From positions 1-60,369 of the forward strand of contig CAZOZM010000010.1 in the NCBI GenBank assembly GCA_964584255.1: a stretch of 60,369 nucleotides of DNA, given 5' to 3'. The notes beneath the pieces are model-generated. The model was not told the origin of the DNA. It saw nothing but the letters and a program-made list of their open reading frames with translations, and searched no databases. Positions 8,036 to 16,052 of the stretch are shown in pieces. The first letter of the stretch is position 1; every line of letters starts with the position of its first letter. Source of the stretch: UBA3775 sp964584255. GTDB lineage: Bacteria; Bacillota; Clostridia; Lachnospirales; Lachnospiraceae. The position numbers were made by a program, and so were the translations under genes.

Positions 8036-8989
8036 ATGAAAGATATAAAAAGATTAGGACTTGGATGCATGGGCATGTCCAGCAGACGCAATCCGGAAAA
8101 CTCAATAAAAACAATACATAAGGCACTTGACAATGGGATAACGCTCTTTAATACCGGCGAGTTTTATAATTCCGGTGAGAGCGAAATGATTGTAGGTGAA
8201 GCACTGAAAGGTATAGCAAGGGAAAGTTTTTTTGTTTCGGTAAAGTTTGGTGTATTGCCAAGGACCGGAGGCGGTATATACGGTTTGGACAATAATCCTT
8301 TTAATATAAGAGGACACCTTGCATACTCGCTGTCAAGGTTAGGAATGGATTATGTAGATTTATATCAGCCGGCCCGTCAGGATACTGAAATACCTGTTGA
8401 AGAAGTTGTGGGCGAAATATCAAAGCTTGTGGAAGAAGGCTATGTTCGCCATATAGGACTTTCGATGGTAGATGCAGAGACACTTCGTCGGGCATGTAAA
8501 GTACATCCGATTCATACTGTGGAAATGTCATACTCATTGACTGAAAGAGAAATAGAAAAGGAACTCGTTTCTACGGCAAAAGAACTTGGAGTTAAAGTGC
8601 TTGCATTTGGAACAATAGGACATGGTTTATTTGCCGACAATGTCCTTGAAAGCGCTGATAACAGCCCGCTTAGGGCCCGTGGAATGCTTGCACCGGAGCA
8701 CAGGGAACAGAATATATCCATGATAAGGGAAGTTAAGGAGTTTGCCGACAGAAAGGGAGTGTCTTTGTCGCAGCTCGCACTGGCCTGGTCACTTGCAAAA
8801 TATGATAATGTGCAAAGTCTGGTTGGTACTACTAATCCGGATCACTTACAGAGTGCGGTTGATGCACTCAAAATCGAACTTTCGGAAGAGGAAGTGAAGT
8901 GTTTGGAAGAAATAGCAGGTGCAGACAGGGTAAGTGGCAGAGGTATGAGAAATTTTAGCTTCACTAATGGAAGAATGTCGTTGGTATAA
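8036..8989 (+). CDS. Aldo/keto reductase
   Basis: NADPH-dependent oxidoreductase with a (beta/alpha)8 barrel, about 317 residues. Visible motifs are LGLGCMGMSSR, LFNTGEFYNSGESE (the catalytic Tyr region), VSVKFG (catalytic Lys), DYVDLYQPARQD and VRHIGLSM, then SLSQLALAWSLA and PGTT-like LVGTTNPDHL. The usual catalytic Asp of FDTA is Asn here and the usual catalytic His is replaced in YQPAR; the latter is common in this subgroup. The ATG at 8036 is taken as the start; a TTG at 8024 in the same frame is the alternative. The substrate is unknown. Confidence 0.85.
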   Translation: MKDIKRLGLGCMGMSSRRNPENSIKTIHKALDNGITLFNTGEFYNSGESEMIVGEALKGIARESFFVSVKFGVLPRTGGGIYGLDNNPFNIRGHLAYSLSRLGMDYVDLYQPARQDTEIPVEEVVGEISKLVEEGYVRHIGLSMVDAETLRRACKVHPIHTVEMSYSLTEREIEKELVSTAKELGVKVLAFGTIGHGLFADNVLESADNSPLRARGMLAPEHREQNISMIREVKEFADRKGVSLSQLALAWSLAKYDNVQSLVGTTNPDHLQSAVDALKIELSEEEVKCLEEIAGADRVSGRGMRNFSFTNGRMSLV

Positions 8990-9000
8990 GATGATGAATT

Positions 9001-9783
9001 GTGCTGTCCGGGATTTTGCTTATATCTCAAATGAATCTGTCCGACTACAATCCGGGATTATACACTTATGAAGCGTATAAGAAAATCTATGATAAAAGAA
9101 CGGCTATTGACAAGGCAGACGATTTTGAAGGTGAGTTCCATCGGACAGATGTCGATACTTCATATGCGGCGAACCTGAAAATCAGCGGACAGGACAATAC
9201 GGGATTTGATTTTGAACTTGAATGTACATATTATACGCATTACTGTTTTTTGGAAGGAAAGGCTGAATTTGCCGCAAAAAATGTTGCAATATTTGAGTAC
9301 ATGGATGAATCCGGGGATGAAATTCAGCATCAATATGTTGTTTTTGAAAGAACCAATGAAGGCATTAACGTTATTGCATCATGCGATTCATTTCATTTGG
9401 GGTTTGGAGAAAATGTAGGTGCGGAAGGCCTGTATGTGCAGGGAGAACCTGAGTACACCAACGCAAACATTTTAAATGAGACTTTTACATCCGACGAGCA
9501 GGAAGAGTTAAATAGCATGCTTGGAGAATTATATAAGATTTGCTTTAAAGAGGTTGTGGAATCCGGTCTTATAAGTGTATGTGACTGTGAACTCACGGAC
9601 GGTACACAGGCAGTCTTTTATGAAGCGTTCGTGCCTACAATGGGAGGTTACGGATTTGAGCTGCTGATTACGGAGAATGATGACATTTATTACAACTCCG
9701 AATATGAAGCAGCCGGATGGAGAACTAACGTGCCGGGAGCAATTGACTTTCCTGAATATGAATATAAGCCGCAGACCGGCTGA
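9001..9783 (+). CDS. Hypothetical protein, probably 5'-truncated
   Basis: A 260-codon frame beginning at GTG 9001, directly behind an in-frame TGA at 8995 and only 11 bases after the aldo/keto reductase stop, without a ribosome site. The protein (DYNPGLYTYEAYKKIYDKR, acidic and Tyr-rich, ending in FPEYEYKP) has no family I recognise. Sequence of this type is often found in extracytoplasmic lipoproteins, and a missing signal peptide would explain the poor start. It may be a truncated gene or one with an unusual start inside the reductase operon. A very strong terminator follows. Confidence 0.5.
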   Translation: MLSGILLISQMNLSDYNPGLYTYEAYKKIYDKRTAIDKADDFEGEFHRTDVDTSYAANLKISGQDNTGFDFELECTYYTHYCFLEGKAEFAAKNVAIFEYMDESGDEIQHQYVVFERTNEGINVIASCDSFHLGFGENVGAEGLYVQGEPEYTNANILNETFTSDEQEELNSMLGELYKICFKEVVESGLISVCDCELTDGTQAVFYEAFVPTMGGYGFELLITENDDIYYNSEYEAAGWRTNVPGAIDFPEYEYKPQTG

Positions 9784-9802
9784 ATTGTTGATGCAGAAGA
9801 AA

Positions 9803-9850
9803 AAAACGGCTGTCCGGGAATGATATCTGTCATTCCCGGACAGCCGTTTT
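9803..9850. terminator. Bidirectional terminator, perfect 21-bp stem
   Basis: Perfect inverted repeat: arms 9803-9823 and 9830-9850, six-base loop, A tract on the left and T tract on the right. It separates two convergent genes and should work both ways. Confidence 0.95.
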
Positions 9851-9881
9851 GATTTACATATATTCAGAATTCAACCATCTT

Positions 9882-11435
9882 CTAGTCCAAAGGATAGTTT
9901 TTCAGATCAGGAAGTTCGTCGCGTGTTATTACATGCTCATGTTCGTAAACCTTCTTCAACATATATTCTTCCGTATACTTGTCAGAGTAGGTATGTACCG
10001 AACCGCCATCCGAAACGAATTCACCGCCCCATGTGGAAAATGAGCCCCACATTGAGCCGTCTCTTATTGCGAGTTCCGGATCAAAAAGACATCCGTTTTC
10101 TGAAAGAATAATCATCTTCTTTGCATCAGTGTATTTCTGTGCATCGAAGAATGCAGCTGTCTGAGGGCTGTATACGTGTTCACCGGGGTAGATGTCCTCG
10201 CCGATTATGTCGACATATTTATCGCCCGGATACCAGTCTTTATCCTGACCGTTCCATACCCAGATGAGGTTGTTCAGACCGTATTCGTTTGTGAGCTTGT
10301 CATATAATAAAATGTAGAGCTGCTTGTATGCTTCTGCTCCGGAATTACCCCACCAGAACCAGCCGCCGCTTGCCTCGTGCAGAGGGCGCCATAAAACAGG
10401 AACATCGGCATCGTTGAGAATCTTAAGTTGTGCCGCAATGGCATCTATGTCTTCCATAAGAAGCCGATAGCCTTCTTCCTCTTTTCCACTCATGATTTTT
10501 CCGAGATCAATATTTGTAGAGTCGGAATAGAATGCAGAGTACCATTTTCCGGTGATGTATTTTGTAGGGGCGTTCCAATGCCAGCAGAATGTAACAAGCC
10601 CGCCTTCTTCCCAATACTCAAGAGCATAATCGATTGTCTTGGAAGAAGCTCCCATTTCCACTCTTGAAGGGGAATAATCCATGAGGTCGAGACCGAGTAT
10701 GGCAGGGAATTTATTGGTGGTTTTCCAAATTGTGGCATTTTCAGAGCCATACATGCCTGAGTCACAGAACTGACCTGAAATAATGTCCGTTCCGTAAATG
10801 TCACATAAATATTTCATAACTCTTCTGGTATTTTCAGAAGCATTCTCATTGACAAGTATAGGGTCGATTTTGTACATTGCAGGGTCGAGGTCGTCTGATT
10901 TTTTTAGTTTAATTGAATCCAACATTATCCATCCCCAATATTTCATAACTTTAACAGTGTGTCCGCCCTCTTCCAGATAGATTCTTGAGAGGATGACATC
11001 CTGATATTCGTTTCCTTCGGTTACAATTCTTCCGATGTTTTCGTCATCGAGAAGGACATTATTTTCCTTGTAATCGCCGCCGGAACTCTTGCAAACGAAA
11101 GCAATATCATAAAATCCGGCTTCCGTTATCTGCACGGGAATGGTTACACCATCGTTTTCATCCTTGAAACCTTCTACGAAGGTTATGTCCTGGAGAGTGT
11201 TTACATTCGTATTTCCGAGAAGCGTGCCGTTCTCAGCCTCATAGACTGCGGCTTCGTCCCAGGAATATGTTTTTAAGTCTGCCGGAGCCTCGGTCACGGT
11301 TGGTTCTGTTGTGACCGGTGAGTTTCCACCGTCACCGGATGTGTCGGCCGGTGTGTTGTTCTTTTCACATCCGCAGATGAGAAGGGTAAGACCAAGCAGG
11401 AGAGCGCCGGTCATGCATTTTTTCAGTTTTTGCAT
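9882..11435 (-). CDS. Lipoprotein beta-mannanase, CBM35-like plus GH26
   Basis: Secreted 517-residue lipoprotein that cleaves beta-1,4-mannan. The start at 11435 follows AAGGAG by 7 bases and opens a signal peptide with lipobox LLICGC (Cys23). A Thr/Pro-rich linker (about 28-52) leads to a carbohydrate-binding domain of CBM6/35 type (about 64-178, VYEAENGTLLGN, IMLDSIKLKK). The GH26 catalytic domain follows (about 190-517): VTFCWHWNAP, acid/base Glu354 in WRPLHEASGGWFWWG, and nucleophile Glu446 in IILSENG. Both catalytic residues are present. The enzyme would be tethered to the cell surface. A LacI-type operator lies in the upstream region at 11577, shared with the divergent operon. Confidence 0.93.
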   Translation of the reverse strand: MQKLKKCMTGALLLGLTLLICGCEKNNTPADTSGDGGNSPVTTEPTVTEAPADLKTYSWDEAAVYEAENGTLLGNTNVNTLQDITFVEGFKDENDGVTIPVQITEAGFYDIAFVCKSSGGDYKENNVLLDDENIGRIVTEGNEYQDVILSRIYLEEGGHTVKVMKYWGWIMLDSIKLKKSDDLDPAMYKIDPILVNENASENTRRVMKYLCDIYGTDIISGQFCDSGMYGSENATIWKTTNKFPAILGLDLMDYSPSRVEMGASSKTIDYALEYWEEGGLVTFCWHWNAPTKYITGKWYSAFYSDSTNIDLGKIMSGKEEEGYRLLMEDIDAIAAQLKILNDADVPVLWRPLHEASGGWFWWGNSGAEAYKQLYILLYDKLTNEYGLNNLIWVWNGQDKDWYPGDKYVDIIGEDIYPGEHVYSPQTAAFFDAQKYTDAKKMIILSENGCLFDPELAIRDGSMWGSFSTWGGEFVSDGGSVHTYSDKYTEEYMLKKVYEHEHVITRDELPDLKNYPLD

Positions 11436-11576
11436 TTGTAAACTCCTTTCAGCTAAAATTGCCTTAACCATCTTTTACATCAACTTTTGATGTCGTTCAA
11501 TTACAGTTTCAGGTGAATTTAAAATTTCTTTTGATTTGTAAATAAAATACGTCAAAATTTACTGATTTGTTGCAAA

Positions 11577-11588
11577 GTTTACTAAACA
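11577..11588. promoter_or_regulatory. Putative LacI/GalR-type operator
   Basis: GTTTACTAAACA, an 11-bp odd-centred palindrome plus one base, in the divergent region between the mannanase and the trigger-factor-like operon. The same core (TTTACTAAA/TTTAGTAAA) occurs three times between the LacI regulator and galactokinase genes at 36.5 kb. Confidence 0.5.
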
Positions 11589-11729
11589 AATACTGTATGA
11601 TATTTTTACAAAAAGGGCCTGAAACATCTTATTAATGTTGTCTTTTGCCGTATACAGTGGTAAAATTATAAAAATGGCAGGCGGTGAAGATATGTATGCC
11701 GACAAAATGAAAACCGGAAGGAGAACCGC

Positions 11730-12599
11730 ATGAAGGGAATTGTTGAAAAACTTTGTGAACTGGAGAGTATTGAGATTCCAGAGGACATGCTCAAGGTTAC
11801 AATTGATGAACATTGTACAGATAAAGGAGTAGAGCAGCTGGCAATACGCTATGCTGATGAGAGCTATGTAAATACTGTTGAAAAAGGGGATCTTGCTTAT
11901 TGTACGGCAGATAAGGAAAGCCGGTCGGACGAAAGAAAGATACTCGTGTATACCGGAGTCATTCTTCCGGGAGCTGAGAAAGCGGCAGAGGACGTAATCG
12001 GAAAGAGCATCGGTGATGAAGTTAAAACCGTGATATGTGAAAAAGAGGTAACTCTTACAATTGAAAAGATTCTTCGCCGTATACCGGTAGAGGTTGATGA
12101 TTCAATAGTAAAGAAGGAAAATATAGAAGGCGTAAATACGGTTGAAGAATACAAAAAGTATCTCTATGACAAGACACTGGCAGATACAAGACTTGAGAAA
12201 AGTAAGGTAATCAATTACTTCATAATTAAGATGATGGAGCGGGAGAGCACTTTTGTTTACGATCAGGAAGAACTTGACAAAACCATCGGAAAGTATCTTG
12301 AAGAATACAAGGCGTATGAAGAATTTAAGAACGAGGACCCTAAGGATGTATATGAGCTGACGGCTTCCCAGATTAAGCAGGGATGGGTAGTAAGGGCATT
12401 CTGTGAGAGTCGCGGACTGAATGTTGATGTCAAAGAAGCTGAAGAGGAAGCGGACAGAATGATTGAAATGCTTACTCTCATGGGAGAGGAAGTTCCTTCA
12501 AGAGAGGAACTTATTGAGGATTCCCTGATGAATGAATACTATGGAAAATTCTTTGCATACCTCGAGGATTATGTAACAAAGAAGATGGAGGAACAGTAA
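11730..12599 (+). CDS. Trigger-factor-like PPIase/chaperone without ribosome-binding domain
   Basis: A 289-residue protein related to trigger factor but much shorter (usual length about 430). The N-terminal ribosome-binding domain with its GFRKGK-type signature is absent. Residues about 55-120 match the FKBP-type peptidyl-prolyl isomerase domain (VYTGVILPGAEKAAEDVIG, KSIGDEVKTV), followed by the trigger-factor C-terminal helical region (VEVDDSIVKKENIEGVNTVE, then long helices to the end). It should be a cytoplasmic folding helper not tied to the ribosome. AAGGAG precedes the ATG. Its TAA overlaps the ATG of a thioredoxin-like gene by one base and an iron-sulphur reductase-like gene follows, so folding and thiol reduction seem coupled. 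Confidence 0.8.
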   Translation: MKGIVEKLCELESIEIPEDMLKVTIDEHCTDKGVEQLAIRYADESYVNTVEKGDLAYCTADKESRSDERKILVYTGVILPGAEKAAEDVIGKSIGDEVKTVICEKEVTLTIEKILRRIPVEVDDSIVKKENIEGVNTVEEYKKYLYDKTLADTRLEKSKVINYFIIKMMERESTFVYDQEELDKTIGKYLEEYKAYEEFKNEDPKDVYELTASQIKQGWVVRAFCESRGLNVDVKEAEEEADRMIEMLTLMGEEVPSREELIEDSLMNEYYGKFFAYLEDYVTKKMEEQ

Positions 12600-12916
12600 T
12601 GGCAGTGATTGAATTAAAAGACAGTGATTGGAAGAAGTTTTCGGAAGCGGATTATGCCATAATTGACTGTTATGGAGAGCAGTGTACGGCCTGTGTAATA
12701 CTTGCACCGGTCTATGAAGGCGTTGCAGATGAAATGGGTGGAATACAGTTCGGAAAGATTAACATTTCATTTAATCCGGAGATTGCGGATGAATTTAAGA
12801 TAGATGCAATTCCGACACTTCTTTATTTCAGAAAGGGCGAACTTGTTAATACGAGCGTGGGCTCGATTGACCGTCAGGAGCTTCTCGGAAACATATCCGG
12901 GCTTCTTTATAAATAA
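12599..12916 (+). CDS. Thioredoxin-like protein, CTAC active site
   Basis: A 105-residue single-domain thioredoxin. The active site is CTAC (Cys29, Cys32) in GEQCTACVILAP instead of WCGPC; the cis-Pro region is IDAIPTLLYF. Length and order of elements fit thioredoxin. The altered active-site dipeptide suggests a different redox potential or partner from the housekeeping thioredoxin. It overlaps the trigger-factor-like stop by one base and is followed after 15 bases by a ferredoxin-thioredoxin-reductase-like protein, its likely reductant. Confidence 0.9.
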   Translation: MAVIELKDSDWKKFSEADYAIIDCYGEQCTACVILAPVYEGVADEMGGIQFGKINISFNPEIADEFKIDAIPTLLYFRKGELVNTSVGSIDRQELLGNISGLLYK

Positions 12917-12931
12917 AAAGGGGACGAAAAA

Positions 12932-13132
12932 ATGGGAAATGTAAGACTTAATGATGACAGGGAAACTGTGGCACGGGTAAAGCAGGGATTAAAGGAAACG
13001 GGCGGTTTCTGTCCTTGCCGGGTTGAAAGAAAGCCGGAGTACAAGTGCATCTGTGAAGAATTTAAGGCACAGATAAAGGATCCGGATTTTGAAGGCTTCT
13101 GCCATTGCAAACTCTACTATAAAGAGAAATAA
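12932..13132 (+). CDS. Ferredoxin:thioredoxin reductase catalytic-subunit-like protein
   Basis: A 66-residue protein with the cysteine pattern of the ferredoxin:thioredoxin reductase catalytic (beta) chain: CPC (27, 29), CIC (39, 41) and CHC (57, 59). By analogy with the plant and cyanobacterial enzyme, Cys27, 39, 41 and 57 would bind a 4Fe-4S cluster and Cys29-Cys59 would form the redox disulphide next to it. The spacing between motifs (9 and 15 residues) differs from the plant form. No variable (alpha) subunit gene is near. The adjacent CTAC thioredoxin is the obvious substrate. Such short homologues are known in anaerobes, but their function is little studied. Confidence 0.87.
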   Translation: MGNVRLNDDRETVARVKQGLKETGGFCPCRVERKPEYKCICEEFKAQIKDPDFEGFCHCKLYYKEK

Positions 13133-13144
13133 AGGAGACGAAAC

Positions 13145-14233
13145 ATGAAAAAATTACTTGCAACGGTATTCATTTCGGCAATGGTGCTTTGCACGGGATG
13201 CAGCCTGTTCAGTGATGACACGGTTGTTAAATTTGGAGATGATTATACACACAATGATCCGGAGGACCTGGAATATGATGACCGTAAGGTTCTTTCGGGT
13301 GATGGATTTGAAAAGACAATTGAGGAATACGGAAGCTCCGCAGCTTATCCGGATACCATGGTTTATGACGAACTCGGAAATATCATGGGAATGTATGATT
13401 ATGATGAGGAAACGGGATTTGCCTATGGCTGGACTAATCTGGAAGACGGCAGCTATACAGCTTTTGAAGAAGGCGAAGAAATTGAACTCGGAAAGCCTGA
13501 TGAATCAAAATTCGTTAAACTTTCGGGAACTGTTTCGGTAGGCGGTGTTGTATATGGCAAGGAAGATGAAGTTTTAGAGGCATATATCTATCTTTTCCTT
13601 TCAGATGCAGATGATAAAGAAGAAGTTAAGAACTGCATGGAAAAAGTATACGGCATGGAAATGGAAGAGAAGGAAGAAAAAGTCCTTTGCTTCGTGGAAG
13701 ATGCGGATTATATCGCTGATGAAATAAAGGGATTCAAGGAAAACGGATTCGAACTTGAAAGTGAGGATGCGAGCGGATATGCAGAACTCCTCAAGTTTAC
13801 TTTCGGTCTCACCGAATATACGGGAGAAAGTCCTTATGAACCTTTTACTGATTATGACGATCCCGATGATATTGAATTTGATGAGAAGAAGGTTCTTGTG
13901 TGCTCAGGAGAATGGGCGGTTGCAGAAGAATATGTTGAAGATATCTGCACAATGACGGATGCCGTTTACGGTAAGGATGGAAAGGTTGTCGCTCATTATA
14001 CTTTCTACGAGAGTCCTTCTGAGGAATCTTCGGAGAAGCTGATTGAGTATTTCGAATCAGTGGAAATGAAGGTGGAAAGAGTATCAGATACGGTTCTTGT
14101 TGAGAAGAAAACCGGTGAAAGTCTTGATTCACTTATTACAATGTATACTGGTTACAATATCCTTAAAGATGATTCCTTTGATGATTATGTAGACATGATA
14201 AAGGAAACATATTTCTCGGTTATCTGTGAGTAA
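13145..14233 (+). CDS. Acidic lipoprotein with internal duplication
   Basis: A 362-residue predicted lipoprotein (signal MKKLLATVFISAMVLCTGC, Cys19). The mature part is strongly acidic. Two related segments are visible: PEDLEYDDRKVLSGDG near residue 40 and PDDIEFDEKKVLVCSGEW near 240, each followed by a mixed region, which points to an internal duplication. No known domain is recognised. AAAGGAGACGAAAC before the ATG is a good ribosome site and only 12 bases separate it from the reductase-like gene, so it may be the last gene of that operon, although its cell-surface location does not fit a cytosolic thiol pathway. Confidence 0.75.
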   Translation: MKKLLATVFISAMVLCTGCSLFSDDTVVKFGDDYTHNDPEDLEYDDRKVLSGDGFEKTIEEYGSSAAYPDTMVYDELGNIMGMYDYDEETGFAYGWTNLEDGSYTAFEEGEEIELGKPDESKFVKLSGTVSVGGVVYGKEDEVLEAYIYLFLSDADDKEEVKNCMEKVYGMEMEEKEEKVLCFVEDADYIADEIKGFKENGFELESEDASGYAELLKFTFGLTEYTGESPYEPFTDYDDPDDIEFDEKKVLVCSGEWAVAEEYVEDICTMTDAVYGKDGKVVAHYTFYESPSEESSEKLIEYFESVEMKVERVSDTVLVEKKTGESLDSLITMYTGYNILKDDSFDDYVDMIKETYFSVICE

Positions 14234-14238
14234 AAAGT

Positions 14239-14278
14239 TGGGATGCTGACCACATGGCAGATGATGGGCGGCATCCCA
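14239..14278 (+). other. Intergenic hairpin before ABC exporter
   Basis: Arms TGGGATGC (14239-14246) and GCATCCCA (14271-14278) with a 24-base loop and no T tract. It may be a weak terminator, a processing site or a leader structure of the following exporter genes. Confidence 0.4.
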
Positions 14279-14303
14279 TACCTTTATGTATGGGAGAAAG
14301 TTT

Positions 14304-16052
14304 ATGGAAGCACAATTAGCTGAAGAGATGAAGCCTGCAGGTTGGAGGGCTTTGTTCAGAACGATAAAAAACCTTAGACTTCCATGGGTATGGATTGTGA
14401 TAGGTTTGGCAATCAACCTTGTTTTAAGCGAGGTTGCACTTAAGATTCCGGATACAACCGTAGACCTTATGAGTGGACAGCTTAACGGCAGTGCACTTGC
14501 AACGGCAGTTATATACTATGTAATTTATGGACTTACGACTTTTTTGGCGGTAGTCGGTCAGGTTCAGGCACAGTCATATGCCGTAAGAAAGGCAAGAGAG
14601 TCGGTCTGGGGTAAAATGCTCGGAATGAAGATGGAATTTTTTGACAGTAATGATCCGTCAGACCTCATGAGCACAATTACCAACGATGTGAGCGGTGCGG
14701 TAACCGGCTTTGTAAACATGATAATTTATCTTATACCGTCCGTTTACTATGTGGTAAAGGCGATGATGAAGATTTCCGATTATCATTGGATTCTTGCCAT
14801 ATCATGTTTTGCAATGCTGCCGGTGAAATATTTCTATGCATGGTTTCTGGGAAGAAAATATCAGATAAAAACGGCGCAGCTTTACGGTAAAATCGGTTCA
14901 CTTACAGGCTTTCTTGCGGACAGAATAACTCATCTCCCGCTTGTTAAGGCATATACGAATGAAGAAGGTGAAGGCGAAAACGGAAAGGATGCATGTAAAA
15001 AGCTTTACAGGGCAAACATGAAACTTGTGCAGTTGGATAACGTCACGATTGCAATGTCATCGACAATTGACGTGGCGCAGAAATTTGTCGTCGTTGTTGT
15101 TGCAGTAATTCTCCTCCAAAAGGGAGAGATTACACTTGCAATGTGGCTGGGATTCTTCCTTTTTTCACAGAATCTGTTTCTGTACATGGATCAGATTATT
15201 GACAGTTGGATAAGAATTAAAAATGTGCATGGAAACTTTCAGCGTGTAATTGAGATAATGGACGGAGATGAGGAAGAAAAAGATTTGCCGGAAAGATTTC
15301 CGGAGGATGGAGACATATATTTCAAGAATGTAAGTTTTACCTATCCGGAAGGTGATGAGCCGGCACTTAAGAATGTTACGCTCTCAATTAAACGGGGAAC
15401 GTCAGCGGCGATTATCGGAATGTGCGGCAGCGGTAAAACAACGACCGTAAGCCTTTTGGAAAGACTCTACACACCATCGGAAGGAAGCATTTTTATTGGT
15501 GATACGGATGTGAAGAATGTTTCATTGTCAGAATACAGACGAGGATTCTCTTATGTTCAGCAGGGAGCGGATATTTTCGGCGGTACTTTGCGAGAAGCAC
15601 TTACATATGGAATAGAGCGTGAAGTCAGCGACGAGGAAATATTTAGTGCGGCGGAAAAAACCGGATTTGATGAATATATCGGACTTTGCAAATGTAATCT
15701 CGATTCTGATGTTTCATGCGGCGGAGATTCGATGTCAGGCGGTCAGGTGCAAAGACTGGTTCTTACAAGAGAATTGCTCAGAAACGGTGACATAATTATA
15801 ATGGACGAGCCGACCTCTGCATTGGATATTAAGGTTTCGGAAAAAATTCAGAAAGTTATGGATGAAGTTTTTGCCGATAAGACAAGGATACTTATAACCC
15901 ACAACCTTGGTTTCGCACGAAAATATGATAAAATCTTTGTGCTCAAAAACGGAGAGCTTGTAGGTGAGGGCACACATGATGACTCGCTGATAAAGAACTG
16001 TGACCTGTACAGAATGATGTATGAAAACAGAGAGGAGGCAGATGATGAATAA
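14304..16052 (+). CDS. ABC exporter subunit A (membrane plus ATPase)
   Basis: Half-transporter of 582 residues: a six-helix exporter membrane domain (about 20-310) followed by an ATPase domain. Walker A is GMCGSGKTT, the signature is SGGQVQR (preceded by DSMSG), Walker B is IIIMDEPTSALD, and the H-loop is LITHNL. The start at 14304 is preceded by GGGAG at a good distance; the ATG at 14286 is an alternative. The next gene starts inside its last codons, which is typical of a heterodimeric drug, lipid or peptide exporter. The substrate is unknown. Confidence 0.9.
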   Translation: MEAQLAEEMKPAGWRALFRTIKNLRLPWVWIVIGLAINLVLSEVALKIPDTTVDLMSGQLNGSALATAVIYYVIYGLTTFLAVVGQVQAQSYAVRKARESVWGKMLGMKMEFFDSNDPSDLMSTITNDVSGAVTGFVNMIIYLIPSVYYVVKAMMKISDYHWILAISCFAMLPVKYFYAWFLGRKYQIKTAQLYGKIGSLTGFLADRITHLPLVKAYTNEEGEGENGKDACKKLYRANMKLVQLDNVTIAMSSTIDVAQKFVVVVVAVILLQKGEITLAMWLGFFLFSQNLFLYMDQIIDSWIRIKNVHGNFQRVIEIMDGDEEEKDLPERFPEDGDIYFKNVSFTYPEGDEPALKNVTLSIKRGTSAAIIGMCGSGKTTTVSLLERLYTPSEGSIFIGDTDVKNVSLSEYRRGFSYVQQGADIFGGTLREALTYGIEREVSDEEIFSAAEKTGFDEYIGLCKCNLDSDVSCGGDSMSGGQVQRLVLTRELLRNGDIIIMDEPTSALDIKVSEKIQKVMDEVFADKTRILITHNLGFARKYDKIFVLKNGELVGEGTHDDSLIKNCDLYRMMYENREEADDE

